A program made the position numbers and the translations under genes. The notes beneath the pieces were generated by a model that worked only from the letters and a program-made list of their open reading frames with translations, did no database searches and was not told where the DNA came from. A stretch of 64,000 nt of DNA from CAVPFA01 sp963703655 (GTDB lineage Bacteria; Actinomycetota; Acidimicrobiia; Acidimicrobiales; Bog-793), in assembly GCA_963703655.1 (NCBI GenBank), contig CAVPFA010000003.1, positions 1,302,001 through 1,366,000 on the forward strand. The letters are read 5' to 3'. Shown here piece by piece: positions 34,561 through 45,646 of this stretch; position 1 is the first letter of the stretch; every line of letters begins with the position of its first letter.

Positions 34561-36204
34561 TCACGGGCCCTGTAGGTCCCGGTGCTCGAAGGCCACTCCA
34601 CCAACGACGGCAGCGACAAAGCCGACGGCGACGAGGGCTGCCGCCGTCGTCCAATTCGGACCGACCGCGGGCGCGGTGGACATCTGATGGAACACCGAGG
34701 TGTCGAGTACCCAGTGGTTCAAGCCGACGATCCCTCCGACGAGCTCGACGAGGAACGACCAGCCGAGCACGCCGTTCGTGACGACGGACGCGGCTCGAGG
34801 CCGGATGCCGAAGACGAGAGCTCCGATGCCGAGGAGGCACAGCGCCGGAGGGACGACGTTGACACCTGCGCCGACCAGACTTGAGAAACTCACCCCGGTG
34901 TGCTGGCTGGCCGCGCCGAGCCAGGCAAAAAGCCCGGCCACCAGTCCGCCCGCAAGAAGAGCCACGGCTGTTATGAGGAGCCTCCCCGTGAACCACGACA
35001 CTCGGGAGACCGGCCTGACGAGGAGGTGCTCGAGGCGTCCCCCGCCTTCTTCGCTCCGGACTGCGCTGATCTGGCCGGCGGCCACGAGCGCCACGAGCAC
35101 AGCCAAGATCAAGAACGCCACACCGAGATACGCCTCGGCGCCGGTCGCGCCCAAGCGTAGGAGGACTCGAGTGATACTCGACGAGCTCGAGATCGCTGTT
35201 CCCGCCGCCTTTGCGATCAGGCCGAGCAACAGCGAGTACGCCGCGATCGCCACTCCCCACGCCGAGACGGTAGGGCGCATGAGAAGAAGATCCAAGCCCG
35301 CCGGCCCGAAGAGGAGCCGGGTATGCGGCGAGGCGCTCGATCGGTCGGGCAGGGTGCTGGCACCGAGGTCGCGAGCCGCCGCCAGATGAACCGCAAGGAA
35401 GGCGAGCAGCGCGGTGAACCCGGCGATCGGCAGGAGGGCGAGCGGCTCAGGAGCCGTGAGCGGCTGGAGCTGCTCGACCCATCCCAACGGAGTCGCCCAG
35501 CGCAGCCACTCGAGCCCCGTACCGGAGTCGGCCACCATCCGCAACGCATAGCTCGCTGCGAGTCCAGCGCCGGCGAAGCCCGCCGCTTGGCGCCGGGTGG
35601 CGGCGAGCTGGCTCGAAAACGCGCCGGCGGCGAGGAACATCGCAGCCCCCGACACCACCGCGACGGCCAGGAACAGCGCTCCACCGGCACTTATTTGGAC
35701 CTTCGAGGAACGTCCGACCACGACGGTGAAGACCGCTGTCACGACCCACAGCGCGGCGACACCGGCGGCCAGGCCGCTCAGCGCCTGGGCGGCCGCGGAG
35801 CCGCGGGTGGTCTGGCCGGCGAGCAGCAACTCCCAACGGCCAGCGTCCTCTTCACCGCGAAGAAGCCTGGTCCCGGTGAGCAGTCCCCACACTGCGCCGA
35901 CGATGGCCAGCACGGTGAGACATTTCCAGACCGTGTAACCGGCAACGGTCTGGATCTCGTGCGCCGGGCCGACCAAGGCGCTGAGCGCGGCATTCGAACC
36001 GAATTCCTTGGCCAGGCGAAGTCGCTGGGCGACGGTCTTGTAGCTCGACGCATAGGCGAGCGCCTGGGTTGCCAGATAGAGCCCGAAGATGTACCCCCAA
36101 AGCACCCCGGACCGGATCGCTCTGCGCGCCGTCTGGCGGGCGACGACGGTTCCGGGTGACCGCCCGACCGGCGCCGGAACGTTGACGGCGAGATCAGTCT
36201 GCAT
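34561..36204 (-). CDS. ABC-2 type exporter permease (antibiotic/polyketide-exporter-like)
   Basis: 547 aa with about 12 predicted membrane helices in two similar halves (for example ALSGLAAGVAALWVVTAVFTV and YLGVAFLILAVLVALVAAGQ). The order of helices and RSEEGGGRLEHLLVRPVSR recall the multi-drug/polyketide ABC-2 exporters of Actinobacteria. Its start overlaps the ATPase stop by 11 bases, so the pair is one operon and one transporter. Cargo is unknown; drug or lipid-like compounds are the family norm. Confidence 0.85.
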   Translation of the reverse strand: MQTDLAVNVPAPVGRSPGTVVARQTARRAIRSGVLWGYIFGLYLATQALAYASSYKTVAQRLRLAKEFGSNAALSALVGPAHEIQTVAGYTVWKCLTVLAIVGAVWGLLTGTRLLRGEEDAGRWELLLAGQTTRGSAAAQALSGLAAGVAALWVVTAVFTVVVGRSSKVQISAGGALFLAVAVVSGAAMFLAAGAFSSQLAATRRQAAGFAGAGLAASYALRMVADSGTGLEWLRWATPLGWVEQLQPLTAPEPLALLPIAGFTALLAFLAVHLAAARDLGASTLPDRSSASPHTRLLFGPAGLDLLLMRPTVSAWGVAIAAYSLLLGLIAKAAGTAISSSSSITRVLLRLGATGAEAYLGVAFLILAVLVALVAAGQISAVRSEEGGGRLEHLLVRPVSRVSWFTGRLLITAVALLAGGLVAGLFAWLGAASQHTGVSFSSLVGAGVNVVPPALCLLGIGALVFGIRPRAASVVTNGVLGWSFLVELVGGIVGLNHWVLDTSVFHQMSTAPAVGPNWTTAAALVAVGFVAAVVGGVAFEHRDLQGP

Positions 36205-37111
36205 GGGTCGGCACCGCGTCGGCCGCGCCGCTCTGGCCGTAATAGGCGAGGAAGAGCTCTTCCAGCGACGGCTCCCGGCTCAACAAGTCATGGACCCCCG
36301 AAGCGGACAAGGCCTTCAAGAGCGGCCCGATCGGCCCTTGCACGTGACAGCGAAGGCTGCGACCCTCAACTTCAACCGAGCTGACGCCCGTAAGGCCGGA
36401 GAGGTCCGGGACCGGGCCGTCGAAAGTGGCCTCGACGATGAGCGCGGAAAGGTGGCGCATATCGGCCAGCGTTCCCATCTCGACCAGCAGCCCCTCGCGC
36501 AATATCCCCACCCGGTCACAGAGCGCTTCCACTTCGCTCAGGATGTGCGAGGACAACAAGACGGTCTGGCCTCGCTCCCTCGCCTCGCGGACGCACTCGC
36601 GAAAGGCCCGCTCCATCAACGGATCGAGCCCGCTCGTCGGTTCGTCGAGCACGAGAAGGTCGGGTCGGGTCATGAGGGCGGCGATGAGGATGAGCTTTTG
36701 CCTGTTGCCCTTGGAGTACGCACGGACCTTCCTCGAGGAGTCGAGATCGAATCGTGCGATCAATTCTTTCTTGTACGAGTCATCCACACGTCCCTGAACC
36801 CGGCCGAGAAGGTGGAGGGTCTCGGCTCCGGTGAGCGATTGCCACAGGCTTGCCTCGCCGGCCACGTAGGCCAACCGCTTGTGTGCCTCGACGACCTGAC
36901 GCTGACAGTCGAGCCCGAAGATCTCGGCGCGTCCGGATGTCGGCCGGATCAACCCGAGCAGCAGTCGGACCGTCGTCGTCTTGCCCGCGCCGTTCGGTCC
37001 GAGGTAGCCGACCACCTCTCCCTCGGCCACTTCCAGGTCGAGATCCTTGAGCACCTCGACCGCGCCGTAGCGCTTGGTCAGACCCTCGGTTCGAATCGCG
37101 GGCACTCCCAT
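36194..37111 (-). CDS. ABC transporter ATPase of the ABC-2 exporter
   Basis: 305 aa with Walker A LGPNGAGKTTTVRLLLG, a signature region with YSKGNRQKLILIAAL, Walker B DLLVLDEPTSGLDPL and switch region LLSSHILSEVEALCDRV. The YSKG..QK variant in place of canonical LSGGQ is seen in the CcmA/DrrA-type exporter group. Its stop overlaps the permease start. It lies 90 bases after the purF stop on the same strand, so read-through from purF is possible. Confidence 0.92.
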   Translation of the reverse strand: MGVPAIRTEGLTKRYGAVEVLKDLDLEVAEGEVVGYLGPNGAGKTTTVRLLLGLIRPTSGRAEIFGLDCQRQVVEAHKRLAYVAGEASLWQSLTGAETLHLLGRVQGRVDDSYKKELIARFDLDSSRKVRAYSKGNRQKLILIAALMTRPDLLVLDEPTSGLDPLMERAFRECVREARERGQTVLLSSHILSEVEALCDRVGILREGLLVEMGTLADMRHLSALIVEATFDGPVPDLSGLTGVSSVEVEGRSLRCHVQGPIGPLLKALSASGVHDLLSREPSLEELFLAYYGQSGAADAVPTHAD

Positions 37112-37201
37112 TGGCGCAACCTCCTCAGCGTTTCACAACTTACGGAAACCTCGTGAGGCGCCCCCGCGCCGGACGGCGTGTCTCGAACAGGCGTGCCCGG
37201 T

Positions 37202-38678
37202 TTAGTGAAGGGCAGTGCCGACGAGCGCGACCGGTTGCTCCAAGGCGGAGGGCACGGCGGTCGGGTACCGCCCGGTGAGGCAGGCGTCGCAATAACCCTG
37301 GCCCGGCCCGGGAGCGCCGACGGCCTCCATAAGGTGCTCGATGGACAGGTATGCGAGCGAGTCCGCACCGAGTTGCTCGGTTATCTCCTCGGTCGAGAAC
37401 TGCGCGGCGATGAGCTCGTCCCTGTCGGGTGTGTCGATTCCGTAGAAGCACGGCCACCGAAACGGCGGCGAGGAGATCCGCAAGTGAACCTCTGCCGCAC
37501 CCGCTTCGCGCAACAACTTCACCAGCTGGCGGGTCGTCGTGCCGCGCACGATGGAATCGTCGATCACGACGAGCCGCTTGTCCACGATCGTGGAGCTCAA
37601 CGGGTTCAGCTTGCGACGGACACCGAGGGCGCGGGCCTCCGGTGTCGGAGCGATGAAGGTTCGCCCGATGTAGCGGTTCTTCACAAGTCCTTGGCCGAAG
37701 GGGATCCCGCTTCGAGCCGCATACCCTTCGGCAGCCGAAGAACCCGAGTCGGGCACCCCGATCACAAGGTCCGCCTCGATAGGCGCCTGGGCGGCAAGCA
37801 GTTCACCCATGCGCCGGCGGGCCGCGTAGACCTCGCGACCGTGCAGCACGCTGTCGGGTCGCGGCGAAGTAGACGAACTCGAATACGCACAGCCGCGGTT
37901 CGATCTGCTCGCAAGACCAGGGCCTCGAGCTGCGCGGGCCGGCCTCGTCGATCACCACCATCTCTCCAGGATCGATCTCGCGAACGAATCTCGCCCCGAC
38001 GACGGCCAGCGCGGGGCTCTCGGACGCGATCACCCAACCGGTTCTGTGGCCTCCACCGAGGTCGAGGCGACCGAGGCAAAGTGGCCGGAAGCCGTGCGGG
38101 TCGCGCACCCCCACCAGGTGGGAGTCGTCCATGAGCCCAAAGGAAAAGGCGCCTTCGAGTCTCGGAAGCACGACGTTGAGTGCTGTTTCGAGGCGGTCGT
38201 TGTTCACGTCCTCGTCGCCTGCCTCGTCTGTCAGCGGGTAAGGGCGGTCGGGAGGCTGCTCTCGTGCGAGCAGCTCTGCCACGAGATCGCTGTCGGAGGT
38301 CGTGACGCCCGGCAGCATGCCCGCCTCAGCAACCAGGGCTCGGGTGTTCGTCAGGTTGCCGTTGTGGCCGAGGGCGAAGCCGGCAGCGCCGATGGATCGA
38401 TAGACGGGCTGCGCATTGTGCCAGGTGCTCGGCCCGGTCGTCGAGTAGCGCACATGGCCGAGGGCAAGATCGCCTTGTAGCGATGAGAGCGTCCGTTCAT
38501 CGAAGACAGCCGTGACGAGGCCCATGTCCTTCACGACCGTGATGGAGGTCCGATCGCTGACCGCCATTCCGGCAGACTCCTGCCCGCGATGCTGAAGGGC
38601 GAACAGGCCGTCATAGACCAGCTGAGCGACTGGAAGTCCGGGCGCGTAGACCCCGAACACGCCGCAGGCTTCTCTCAC
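37202..38678 (-). CDS. purF: Amidophosphoribosyltransferase, frame-broken as read
   Basis: First committed step of purine synthesis: glutamine plus PRPP gives phosphoribosylamine. Ntn-type nucleophile Cys5 follows a short propeptide (MREACGVFGVYAPG). FALQHRGQESAGMAV and GHVRYSTTGPSTWHNAQPV are glutaminase motifs; the second half has the PRPP loop VVIDDSIVRGTTTRQLVKLL and C-terminal YCDACLTGRYP, a Bacillus-type [4Fe-4S] cysteine pair. The halves lie in adjacent frames; removing one base at about 37861-37864 gives YFARPDSVLHGREVYAARR. About 491 aa joined. Since purF is normally essential for prototrophy, the break is best read as an assembly error. Confidence 0.92.
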
Positions 38679-38769
38679 GCGGCCATTGTGCCATGTCGGG
38701 TTCCGACGCCCGAGCGACTCGAAACCTCACCTGTCGCCACGATCCGTCTCACGGCCTACGCTCGGCGCC

Positions 38770-39606
38770 GTGATCGACTTGCACCTGCATTCCACCTGCT
38801 CGGACGGCTCGGAGACCCCCGCACGGGTCGTCGAGCTGGCTGCAGCAGCAGCCTGCACGGCGGTCGCGCTGACCGATCACGACGGTCTGTTCGGGGTGGT
38901 CGAAGCCCGAGCTCGCGCCGAGGAGCTCGGGATCGAATGCGTGTCGGGCTGTGAGATCTCGTGCGCGTTCTCGCCCGGGACGATGCACGTGCTCTGCTAC
39001 TTCGTCGAGCCTGGCGAGGGCCCGTTACAAGACGAGCTCGAACGGCTCCAGATGGACAGGTCGAACCGCAACGAGCGGCTCTTGCTGCGCCTGAGGGAGC
39101 TTGGTTTGCCGATCACCAGGGAGGAGGTCGAACAAGCCGCCGGAAGCCCAGTCATCGGCAGGCCGCACTTCGCGTCCGTGCTCGTTGCCAACGGTGCGGC
39201 GGAGAGCATTCAGGACGCCTTCGACCGGCTGCTCGGCAGGGGCGCTCCCGGCTACGTGCCGAAGGCCCGCATCGATGCCTCGACCGCGATCCGCGCCGTT
39301 AAAGGCTCAGGAGCCGTGGCGGTTCTTGCCCATCCGATGTCGCTCGGCCTCGATATGGCCGGACTGGATCGCGCGGTCGAGGAGCTCTCCTCCGTCGGGC
39401 TCGTGGGCCTGGAGTGCTACTACGGCCGGTATTCGCCCAACGAGCGCGCGGCGCTTGTCGAGATCGCAAAAACACACGACCTCGTTGCGACCGGGGGCTC
39501 GGACTTCCACGGGACGTTCAAACCCGATCTGTCTGTCGGCACGGGGACCGGCGATCTCGACGTGCCCGCGGCCGCTCTGATCCAGCTTCGGGCCAAGGTG
39601 CCCTAG
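38770..39606 (+). CDS. PHP-domain phosphoesterase (YciV/RNase AM-like)
   Basis: About 278 aa from GTG 38770 (VIDLHLHSTCSDGS). Metal ligands: HLHS, DHDGLFG, GCEIS, GRPHFASVLV, VLAHPMSLG and GGSDFHG. This order is typical of PHP phosphatases acting on nucleoside 3',5'-bisphosphates or 5'-RNA ends. The start is chosen because the PHP fold begins exactly there; an earlier ATG at 38686 adds 28 unlikely residues. Divergent from purF with about 90 bases between starts. Confidence 0.88.
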   Translation: MIDLHLHSTCSDGSETPARVVELAAAAACTAVALTDHDGLFGVVEARARAEELGIECVSGCEISCAFSPGTMHVLCYFVEPGEGPLQDELERLQMDRSNRNERLLLRLRELGLPITREEVEQAAGSPVIGRPHFASVLVANGAAESIQDAFDRLLGRGAPGYVPKARIDASTAIRAVKGSGAVAVLAHPMSLGLDMAGLDRAVEELSSVGLVGLECYYGRYSPNERAALVEIAKTHDLVATGGSDFHGTFKPDLSVGTGTGDLDVPAAALIQLRAKVP

Positions 39607-39609
39607 AGG

Positions 39610-39925
39610 CCGGTGCAAGGTCCCGCTGGACCGGCCCGCAAGGTCCGGCGGTCTGCCCCAGGCCGGCGCGAGGTCCGATGGCCGGCCCGCAAGGTCCGCC
39701 CGTCTGCCCCAGGCCGGCGCAAGGTCGGTCGGCCTGCCGTAGCTCGGCGGGCCGGCACGAGGTCCCGCTGGCCGGCCCGCAAGGTCCGCCGGCCTGCCCC
39801 AGGGCCGGCGCGAGGTCAGTCGGCCTGCCGTAGCTCGGCGAGCCGGCACGAGGTCCCGCTGGCCGGCCCGCAAGGTCCGCCGGCCTGCCCCAGGGCCGGC
39901 GCGAGGTCCGATGGCCGGTTCTAAG
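39610..39925. repeat. GC-rich spacer with a 91-bp tandem repeat
   Basis: A non-coding spacer of about 336 bases lies between the converging PHP and ArsB-like genes. Its core is two copies of a 91-bp unit (39722-39812 and 39813-39903) differing at only two bases, with partial, decayed copies on either side sharing the submotifs GGCCGGCCCGCAAGGTCCG and GCCTGCCCCAGG. Long open frames cross it only because GC-rich repeats lack stops. No transposase or CRISPR spacing. Confidence 0.8.
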
Positions 39926-39942
39926 AGCCGGCAAATAGCGGC

Positions 39943-41154
39943 TCAAGTCCCGCCATAGAGCGGCGCAAGCGCGACGAGCATGAAAGCAGCCACGATCGCG
40001 GCAGGAACCGTCACGCGCGCGGCGAGCCAGAACAGCTCCCGTGCGCTCGTTTGGCAACCCACCATTGCCATCGTGTCGTGCCATAGCAGCGACGCGAGCG
40101 TCCCGGTGATGAGCAGGGATGGCCCCATGTTGACGGCGAGCAAAAGCGACCACAGTTGGTCCGGCCGATGAGTCACGAACGGCAGCGCCACCAGAAAGGC
40201 CGGGAGGTTGTTGATGACATTGGCCGTCACCGCGGCCGCGCCCATGGTTTGGAACATCCCGAACGCTCCATGTCCCGAGAACAACGCGCCGAGCGAAAGC
40301 TTCGCCGCGACCGCGTCGGCCAGGACCGCAAGCGAGGCGGCGACGAGAGCGCTGCCTACCGGGACCGAACGCCAGGGGATTTTGCGGACGTAGGCGGCCA
40401 GCAAGACATCTGCACCGAGTGCGACTTCCCACGGCTGAAGACCGATCGACGGCCCAGCAAGGAAACCCGCCAGGAGGCCGGCCACAACTAGCCCGCCGAG
40501 TGCAAGGGCTCGCCGATCAGCCTCGTCGATCGCCGGTCGCGGACGGCTGGGCCCACTGCGCAGGCTGCTCACACCTCGGCGAGTCGCCCAGCGCCGGTAA
40601 AGGAGATACCCGAGCGCGGTGGCGACCAAGCTCGGTGGCCCGAGTCGCTCGAGGAACTCCGTCTCTCCCAACCCCAGCCTCCCGACTGCGATCAAGTTCG
40701 TGAGGTTCGAGACAGCGAGAAACGACGAGGCGAGGAACGAGAGCACGAGAGGCTGTGCGCCGAGGTACCACGCTGGAAGCTCCACCCGGCGGGCGACTCG
40801 CACATAGAGCGGCGTGAGAAGAACCACGGAAGCGTCGAGGTTGAGTATCGCCGTTGTAATGGCGGCGAGAAGCCAGAGGCCCGGCGCCAGCATCTTGCCG
40901 TCCCCGAACCTGTCAGCAGTTGCCGCAAAGACGCCGGCGCGGTCGAGCAACGCGGCAAGGGGTACGGCAGCGAGTAGGAACGCGAGCGCTCCTGCGATCG
41001 GGCGCAACGCGTGGGCCGCCTGCCCCCCATTGGTCGCGCCCGTGACGAAGGCGATCACGGCGCACACGACTGGCGCTACCCACGGGGGAAGCCCGCGAGG
41101 TCGTACGACAGCTCCGCCGACCGCAAGGACGAGCAGCACGATTGCGGCAGTCAC
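39943..41154 (-). CDS. ArsB/NhaD (ion transporter superfamily) permease
   Basis: 403 aa with about ten to eleven membrane helices. PLAALLDRAGVFAATADRFG, NLDASVVLLTPLYVRVA and NLTNLIAVGRLGLG match the ArsB/CitM hairpin and helix-break motifs, which repeat in the second half (TMGAAAVTANVINNLPAFLV; NMGPSLLITGTLASLLWHD). Members export arsenite or exchange ions. No ars genes are adjacent, so arsenite is only one option. It converges on the PHP gene and diverges from the HNH gene at about 41.4 kb. Confidence 0.8.
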   Translation of the reverse strand: MTAAIVLLVLAVGGAVVRPRGLPPWVAPVVCAVIAFVTGATNGGQAAHALRPIAGALAFLLAAVPLAALLDRAGVFAATADRFGDGKMLAPGLWLLAAITTAILNLDASVVLLTPLYVRVARRVELPAWYLGAQPLVLSFLASSFLAVSNLTNLIAVGRLGLGETEFLERLGPPSLVATALGYLLYRRWATRRGVSSLRSGPSRPRPAIDEADRRALALGGLVVAGLLAGFLAGPSIGLQPWEVALGADVLLAAYVRKIPWRSVPVGSALVAASLAVLADAVAAKLSLGALFSGHGAFGMFQTMGAAAVTANVINNLPAFLVALPFVTHRPDQLWSLLLAVNMGPSLLITGTLASLLWHDTMAMVGCQTSARELFWLAARVTVPAAIVAAFMLVALAPLYGGT

Positions 41155-41373
41155 TCGGGGAAGCTACCAGTTCAGCCTCCGTCTGCATCTCTCTACCGGA
41201 TGTCTCTACCTGGCCTTGCCCCGCCACCGCTCCGCGCCCGTCGGCCTGCACCCGCCCCGCCGGGCCGCGACGGCCGCGCCCGCCCCGCCGGGCCGCGCCC
41301 ACCCCGCCTCCCGCCGGCGCCCAGCTCGCCGTCCCCCCGCCGCCAATACACCCCCCTGGTAGGTTGTCGTTGC

Positions 41374-41385
41374 GAACATACGTTC
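41374..41385. promoter_or_regulatory. LexA-like box (GAAC-n4-GTTC)
   Basis: GAACATACGTTC, 21-32 bases upstream of the HNH start at 41406, fits the actinobacterial/Bacillus-type SOS core GAACnnnnGTTC. Flanking bases (GC upstream, TG downstream) only partly match the wider consensus. 13E12-type genes have been reported among LexA-controlled genes in M. tuberculosis, which agrees with this placement. Confidence 0.6.
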
Positions 41386-41405
41386 TGTGCGAGGAGGTGA
41401 GGAGC

Positions 41406-42614
41406 ATGTGCGAGTCAAGGGACTCCCTCGAAGCTGCGCTGTCTTCGCTCGTGGGTAACCTCGACTGCTCCTTGCTGCATGGCGCCGACGCGAAGATCCT
41501 CGTCGGGTTCTTCTCGCGCCTCGAGCGCCTCGCATCAGCCGGCAAGGCTCTCTGTGCCCACAGGGTCGCGGCGACCGGCGCCTTCGAGAAAGACGGGCAC
41601 CGCGACGCCGGCCAGTGGCTCGCAGCTGAGACCGGGGACTCTCTCGGGTCTGCGCTCTCTTTGCTCGAGGCCGCGGACGCGGTCACAAGGCTCCCCGAGC
41701 TCGAAGAGGCGGTCCGTTCTGGTGAGCTGTCGGCCGCCCAGGTCAAAGAGGTCGCCGGGGCGGCGATCATGGACCCGGCCTCGACACGTGGGCTGCTCGG
41801 CGCAGCCCGCTCGGAGGACTTCTCCGAGCTGAAGCGCCGCTGTGGGGAGGTGAGGGCGGCCAGGACCTCGGCCGAGGACGAGGCGGAGCGACTAAGGCGC
41901 CTCCACGCGAAAAGAAGGCTCCGGACCTGGACAGAACAAGACGGCACGTTCCGCCTCGACGCACGCCTTGGCCCAGGTGCTGGGGCGAGGCTGCTGGCGG
42001 CCGTTCGCGACGAGGCCGGCAGGGTCTTCAAAGAGGCACGGCGGGAGGGACGAAGAGAGCCGCAGGAGGCCTACCTGGCCGACGCCCTCGTCGAGCTCGT
42101 CACCCGCAGGGGGGAAGGCTCCCCTCCTCACCCGAGCGCCCTGGCGCACATCCGCGTGGACCTGTCGGCCCTGAGGCGTGGCAGCGCCGGGCCGGGCGAG
42201 GTGTGCGAGATCGCAGGAGTCGGCCCGGTCTCTGTCGCGACCGCAGTCGAGCTGTTAGGAGACTCGATCGCGAAGCTCCTCGTTACGAGCGGGACCGACG
42301 TGCACACGATCTGCAACCTGGGCCGGGCCGTGCCCGCCAAGCTCTACCACGCCCTTACAGAGCGGGACCAGTGCTGCGTGGTGCCCGGCTGCGGCGCCAC
42401 CCGGCGCCTCGAGATCGACCACCGCGTAGTCCCCTTCGCGAGCGGCGGGCAGACAGAGCTGTCTAATCTCGCCAGGCTCTGCCGGCCACACCACATCATG
42501 AAAACCCATGAGGGATACGCCCTCGAGGGAGGACCGGGGGCCTGGGTGTGGGTTCACCCCGACGGCACCCGGCACGGTCCGGGCGCGAAGTCACCACCGG
42601 GCGACGCGGCCTGA
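41406..42614 (+). CDS. 13E12/DUF222-repeat HNH endonuclease-domain protein
   Basis: About 402 aa from ATG 41406, with GGAGGTGAGGAG upstream. The frame stays open leftwards to 41142, but that stretch is proline/arginine-rich and lies across the LexA-like box. The N-terminal DUF222 helical region (LASAGKALCAHRVAATGAFE, DAGQWLAAETGDSLGSA, a GELSAAQVKEVAGAA helix) is followed by a C-terminal HNH motif: CCVVPGCGATRRLEIDHRV, then LSNLARLCRPHHIMKTHEGY. These are multicopy in many Actinobacteria; nuclease activity is suspected but mostly untested. It stands alone. Confidence 0.88.
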   Translation: MCESRDSLEAALSSLVGNLDCSLLHGADAKILVGFFSRLERLASAGKALCAHRVAATGAFEKDGHRDAGQWLAAETGDSLGSALSLLEAADAVTRLPELEEAVRSGELSAAQVKEVAGAAIMDPASTRGLLGAARSEDFSELKRRCGEVRAARTSAEDEAERLRRLHAKRRLRTWTEQDGTFRLDARLGPGAGARLLAAVRDEAGRVFKEARREGRREPQEAYLADALVELVTRRGEGSPPHPSALAHIRVDLSALRRGSAGPGEVCEIAGVGPVSVATAVELLGDSIAKLLVTSGTDVHTICNLGRAVPAKLYHALTERDQCCVVPGCGATRRLEIDHRVVPFASGGQTELSNLARLCRPHHIMKTHEGYALEGGPGAWVWVHPDGTRHGPGAKSPPGDAA

Positions 42615-43444
42615 GGCAAGCGCTGCCGGCGCGGAGCCGGCGGGTGAAGCGCCGCGAGCAGGGAGGTCGGGCTGCAATAGCCTGGCGGTTATGGACCCAG
42701 CCGATCACGCTGCGAAGGCCTTGGTCATGGCCGACCTCTTGCCCGTCGGCGGTCTCACTGGCCTCTTACGCTCTACCGCGGCACAGATCGAGCCGCGCCA
42801 GGCCGCCTTGACGATCTAACCGACACCTTCCTTTGCGATCAAACGACTCCTCTCTCGTGTTCGAGGCGCAGGCCGATGCGTGGCAGACCCAAGGCCGGCT
42901 GCGAGAGGGGTTCGGCGGCGGTGCGACCAACATCGGCGGATGGAGGCTGATGGCGAGCGGCCTTCCGTACGCGTACCTCAACGTCGGGTGCGTGACCGAC
43001 TCCAGAGTCGCCGATCCTTCCCAAGCCCAAGGGTGGTACAAGTCCCGCGACGTTCCATGGAGCGCGCTTGTGCAATCCGGGTCGGCCTGGCCGCACGGGC
43101 GCCTCGTTTTGACGCACCGGATCATGGCCGTGCAAGCTGCCAAGTTCTCGCGCTCGCCGGTCGTGTCGGGGCTTGTGCTTCGGAAGGCCGGAACAGGCGC
43201 CCAAGACGTCAGCACGGTGGTCGCCGTCGATGCTTCATCGTTCGGCACCGACTCCGAGGCCTCTCGCAAGTGGATGGAGCCTCAGTTCGGCTTCGACGAG
43301 GTTGAGATCGCGATCGGAGAGCTCGACGGCGTCCCCGTCGCGACCGGGTACACGCTTCGCTGCCTGGGCGAGGCCGGACCAACTGTGTACCTCGGCGGGA
43401 TCGCCGTGCTCCCAGCCGCACGGCGAAAAGGGATCGCAGCCGCG

Positions 43445-44995
<1,551 letters not shown>

Positions 44996-45170
44996 GATCT
45001 CCGTCCCTTCACCATCGATTGTGACAATCGTCGCGCTCCTGCGGGCTCGACGACCCGTGTCCCCACGACCAGCCGCTCGGCCGGTCTGGGCTGGCGCGGG
45101 TGAAGCCCCTCCCGCGGCCTACCGGTGCGCCGAACTACCATCGTCGCATCATCGACAACGGGAGCTGAGA

Positions 45171-45605
45171 ATGTACAAGTCGGTGCTCGTCGCGACCGAC
45201 GGGTCCGAGACCGCCACCGAGGCAGTCCGGATCGCAACGGAGCTCGCGAAGACACTCGGCGCGACGTTGCACGTCGTGTCCGTGTACCAATCAGGCACAA
45301 AGGGGGCGCTCCGCGTCGCAGAGATGACCGGCGCCTACCCCGGGTCGCTTGACACGCTCAGCATCGCCGACTCCGTGCTCGAGGGCATCGCCGCTCACGC
45401 TCGCACGCAGGGCATCGAGACTCATACCTACGCGGCATCGGGCCCAGTCGCCGAGCGAATCGTCGCTCTCGCCGCGGAGCAGCATGTGGACCTCATCGTC
45501 GTCGGCAACAAGGGCATGAAGGGCGCAAAACGGATTCTCGGCAGTGTTCCGAACGCTGTCGCGCACGCGGCGTCGTGTGCCGTGCTTATCCACAACACGA
45601 CCTGA
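45171..45605 (+). CDS. Universal stress protein UspA family
   Basis: 144 aa, start ATG 45171 (MYKSVLVATDGSETATEAVR). Single USP domain with a C-terminal nucleotide-binding loop, GNKGMKGAKRILGSVPNAV, as in ATP-binding USPs. The central region (YAASGPVAERIVALAAEQHV, DLIVVGNKG) is standard. It is a cytoplasmic stress or energy-state protein without known catalytic activity; in mycobacteria ATP-binding USPs modulate growth arrest. Followed after 41 bases by a PEP-mutase-like gene. Confidence 0.92.
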   Translation: MYKSVLVATDGSETATEAVRIATELAKTLGATLHVVSVYQSGTKGALRVAEMTGAYPGSLDTLSIADSVLEGIAAHARTQGIETHTYAASGPVAERIVALAAEQHVDLIVVGNKGMKGAKRILGSVPNAVAHAASCAVLIHNTT

Positions 45606-45612
45606 CAAAACC

Positions 45613-45629
45613 GGCGCGTCGACCGCGCC
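45613..45629 (+). terminator. Possible weak hairpin terminator
   Basis: GGCGCG-TCGAC-CGCGCC sits 8 bases after the universal stress protein stop, then TGACTAGCTTTG. The perfect 6-bp GC stem is strong but the following T-run is short, so termination is only possible. Confidence 0.35.
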
Positions 45630-45646
45630 TGACTAGCTTTGACAAT

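Noticed and set aside
39610..39925. CRISPR array
   Set aside because: Repeats are directly tandem with no unique spacers and no cas genes nearby.
39307..40432. Minus-strand frames coding GRPADLAGRPAG-type repeats
   Set aside because: They arise because the 91-bp GC-rich repeat lacks stops; no start signal and they cut into real genes at both ends.
42628..42644. GCCGGC hairpin after the HNH gene as a terminator
   Set aside because: Good GC stem but no T-run; common by chance at this base composition.
42690..42818. 42-codon ORF between the HNH and GNAT genes
   Set aside because: Has an ATG and plausible composition, but no ribosome-binding site, motif or context; not enough to call.
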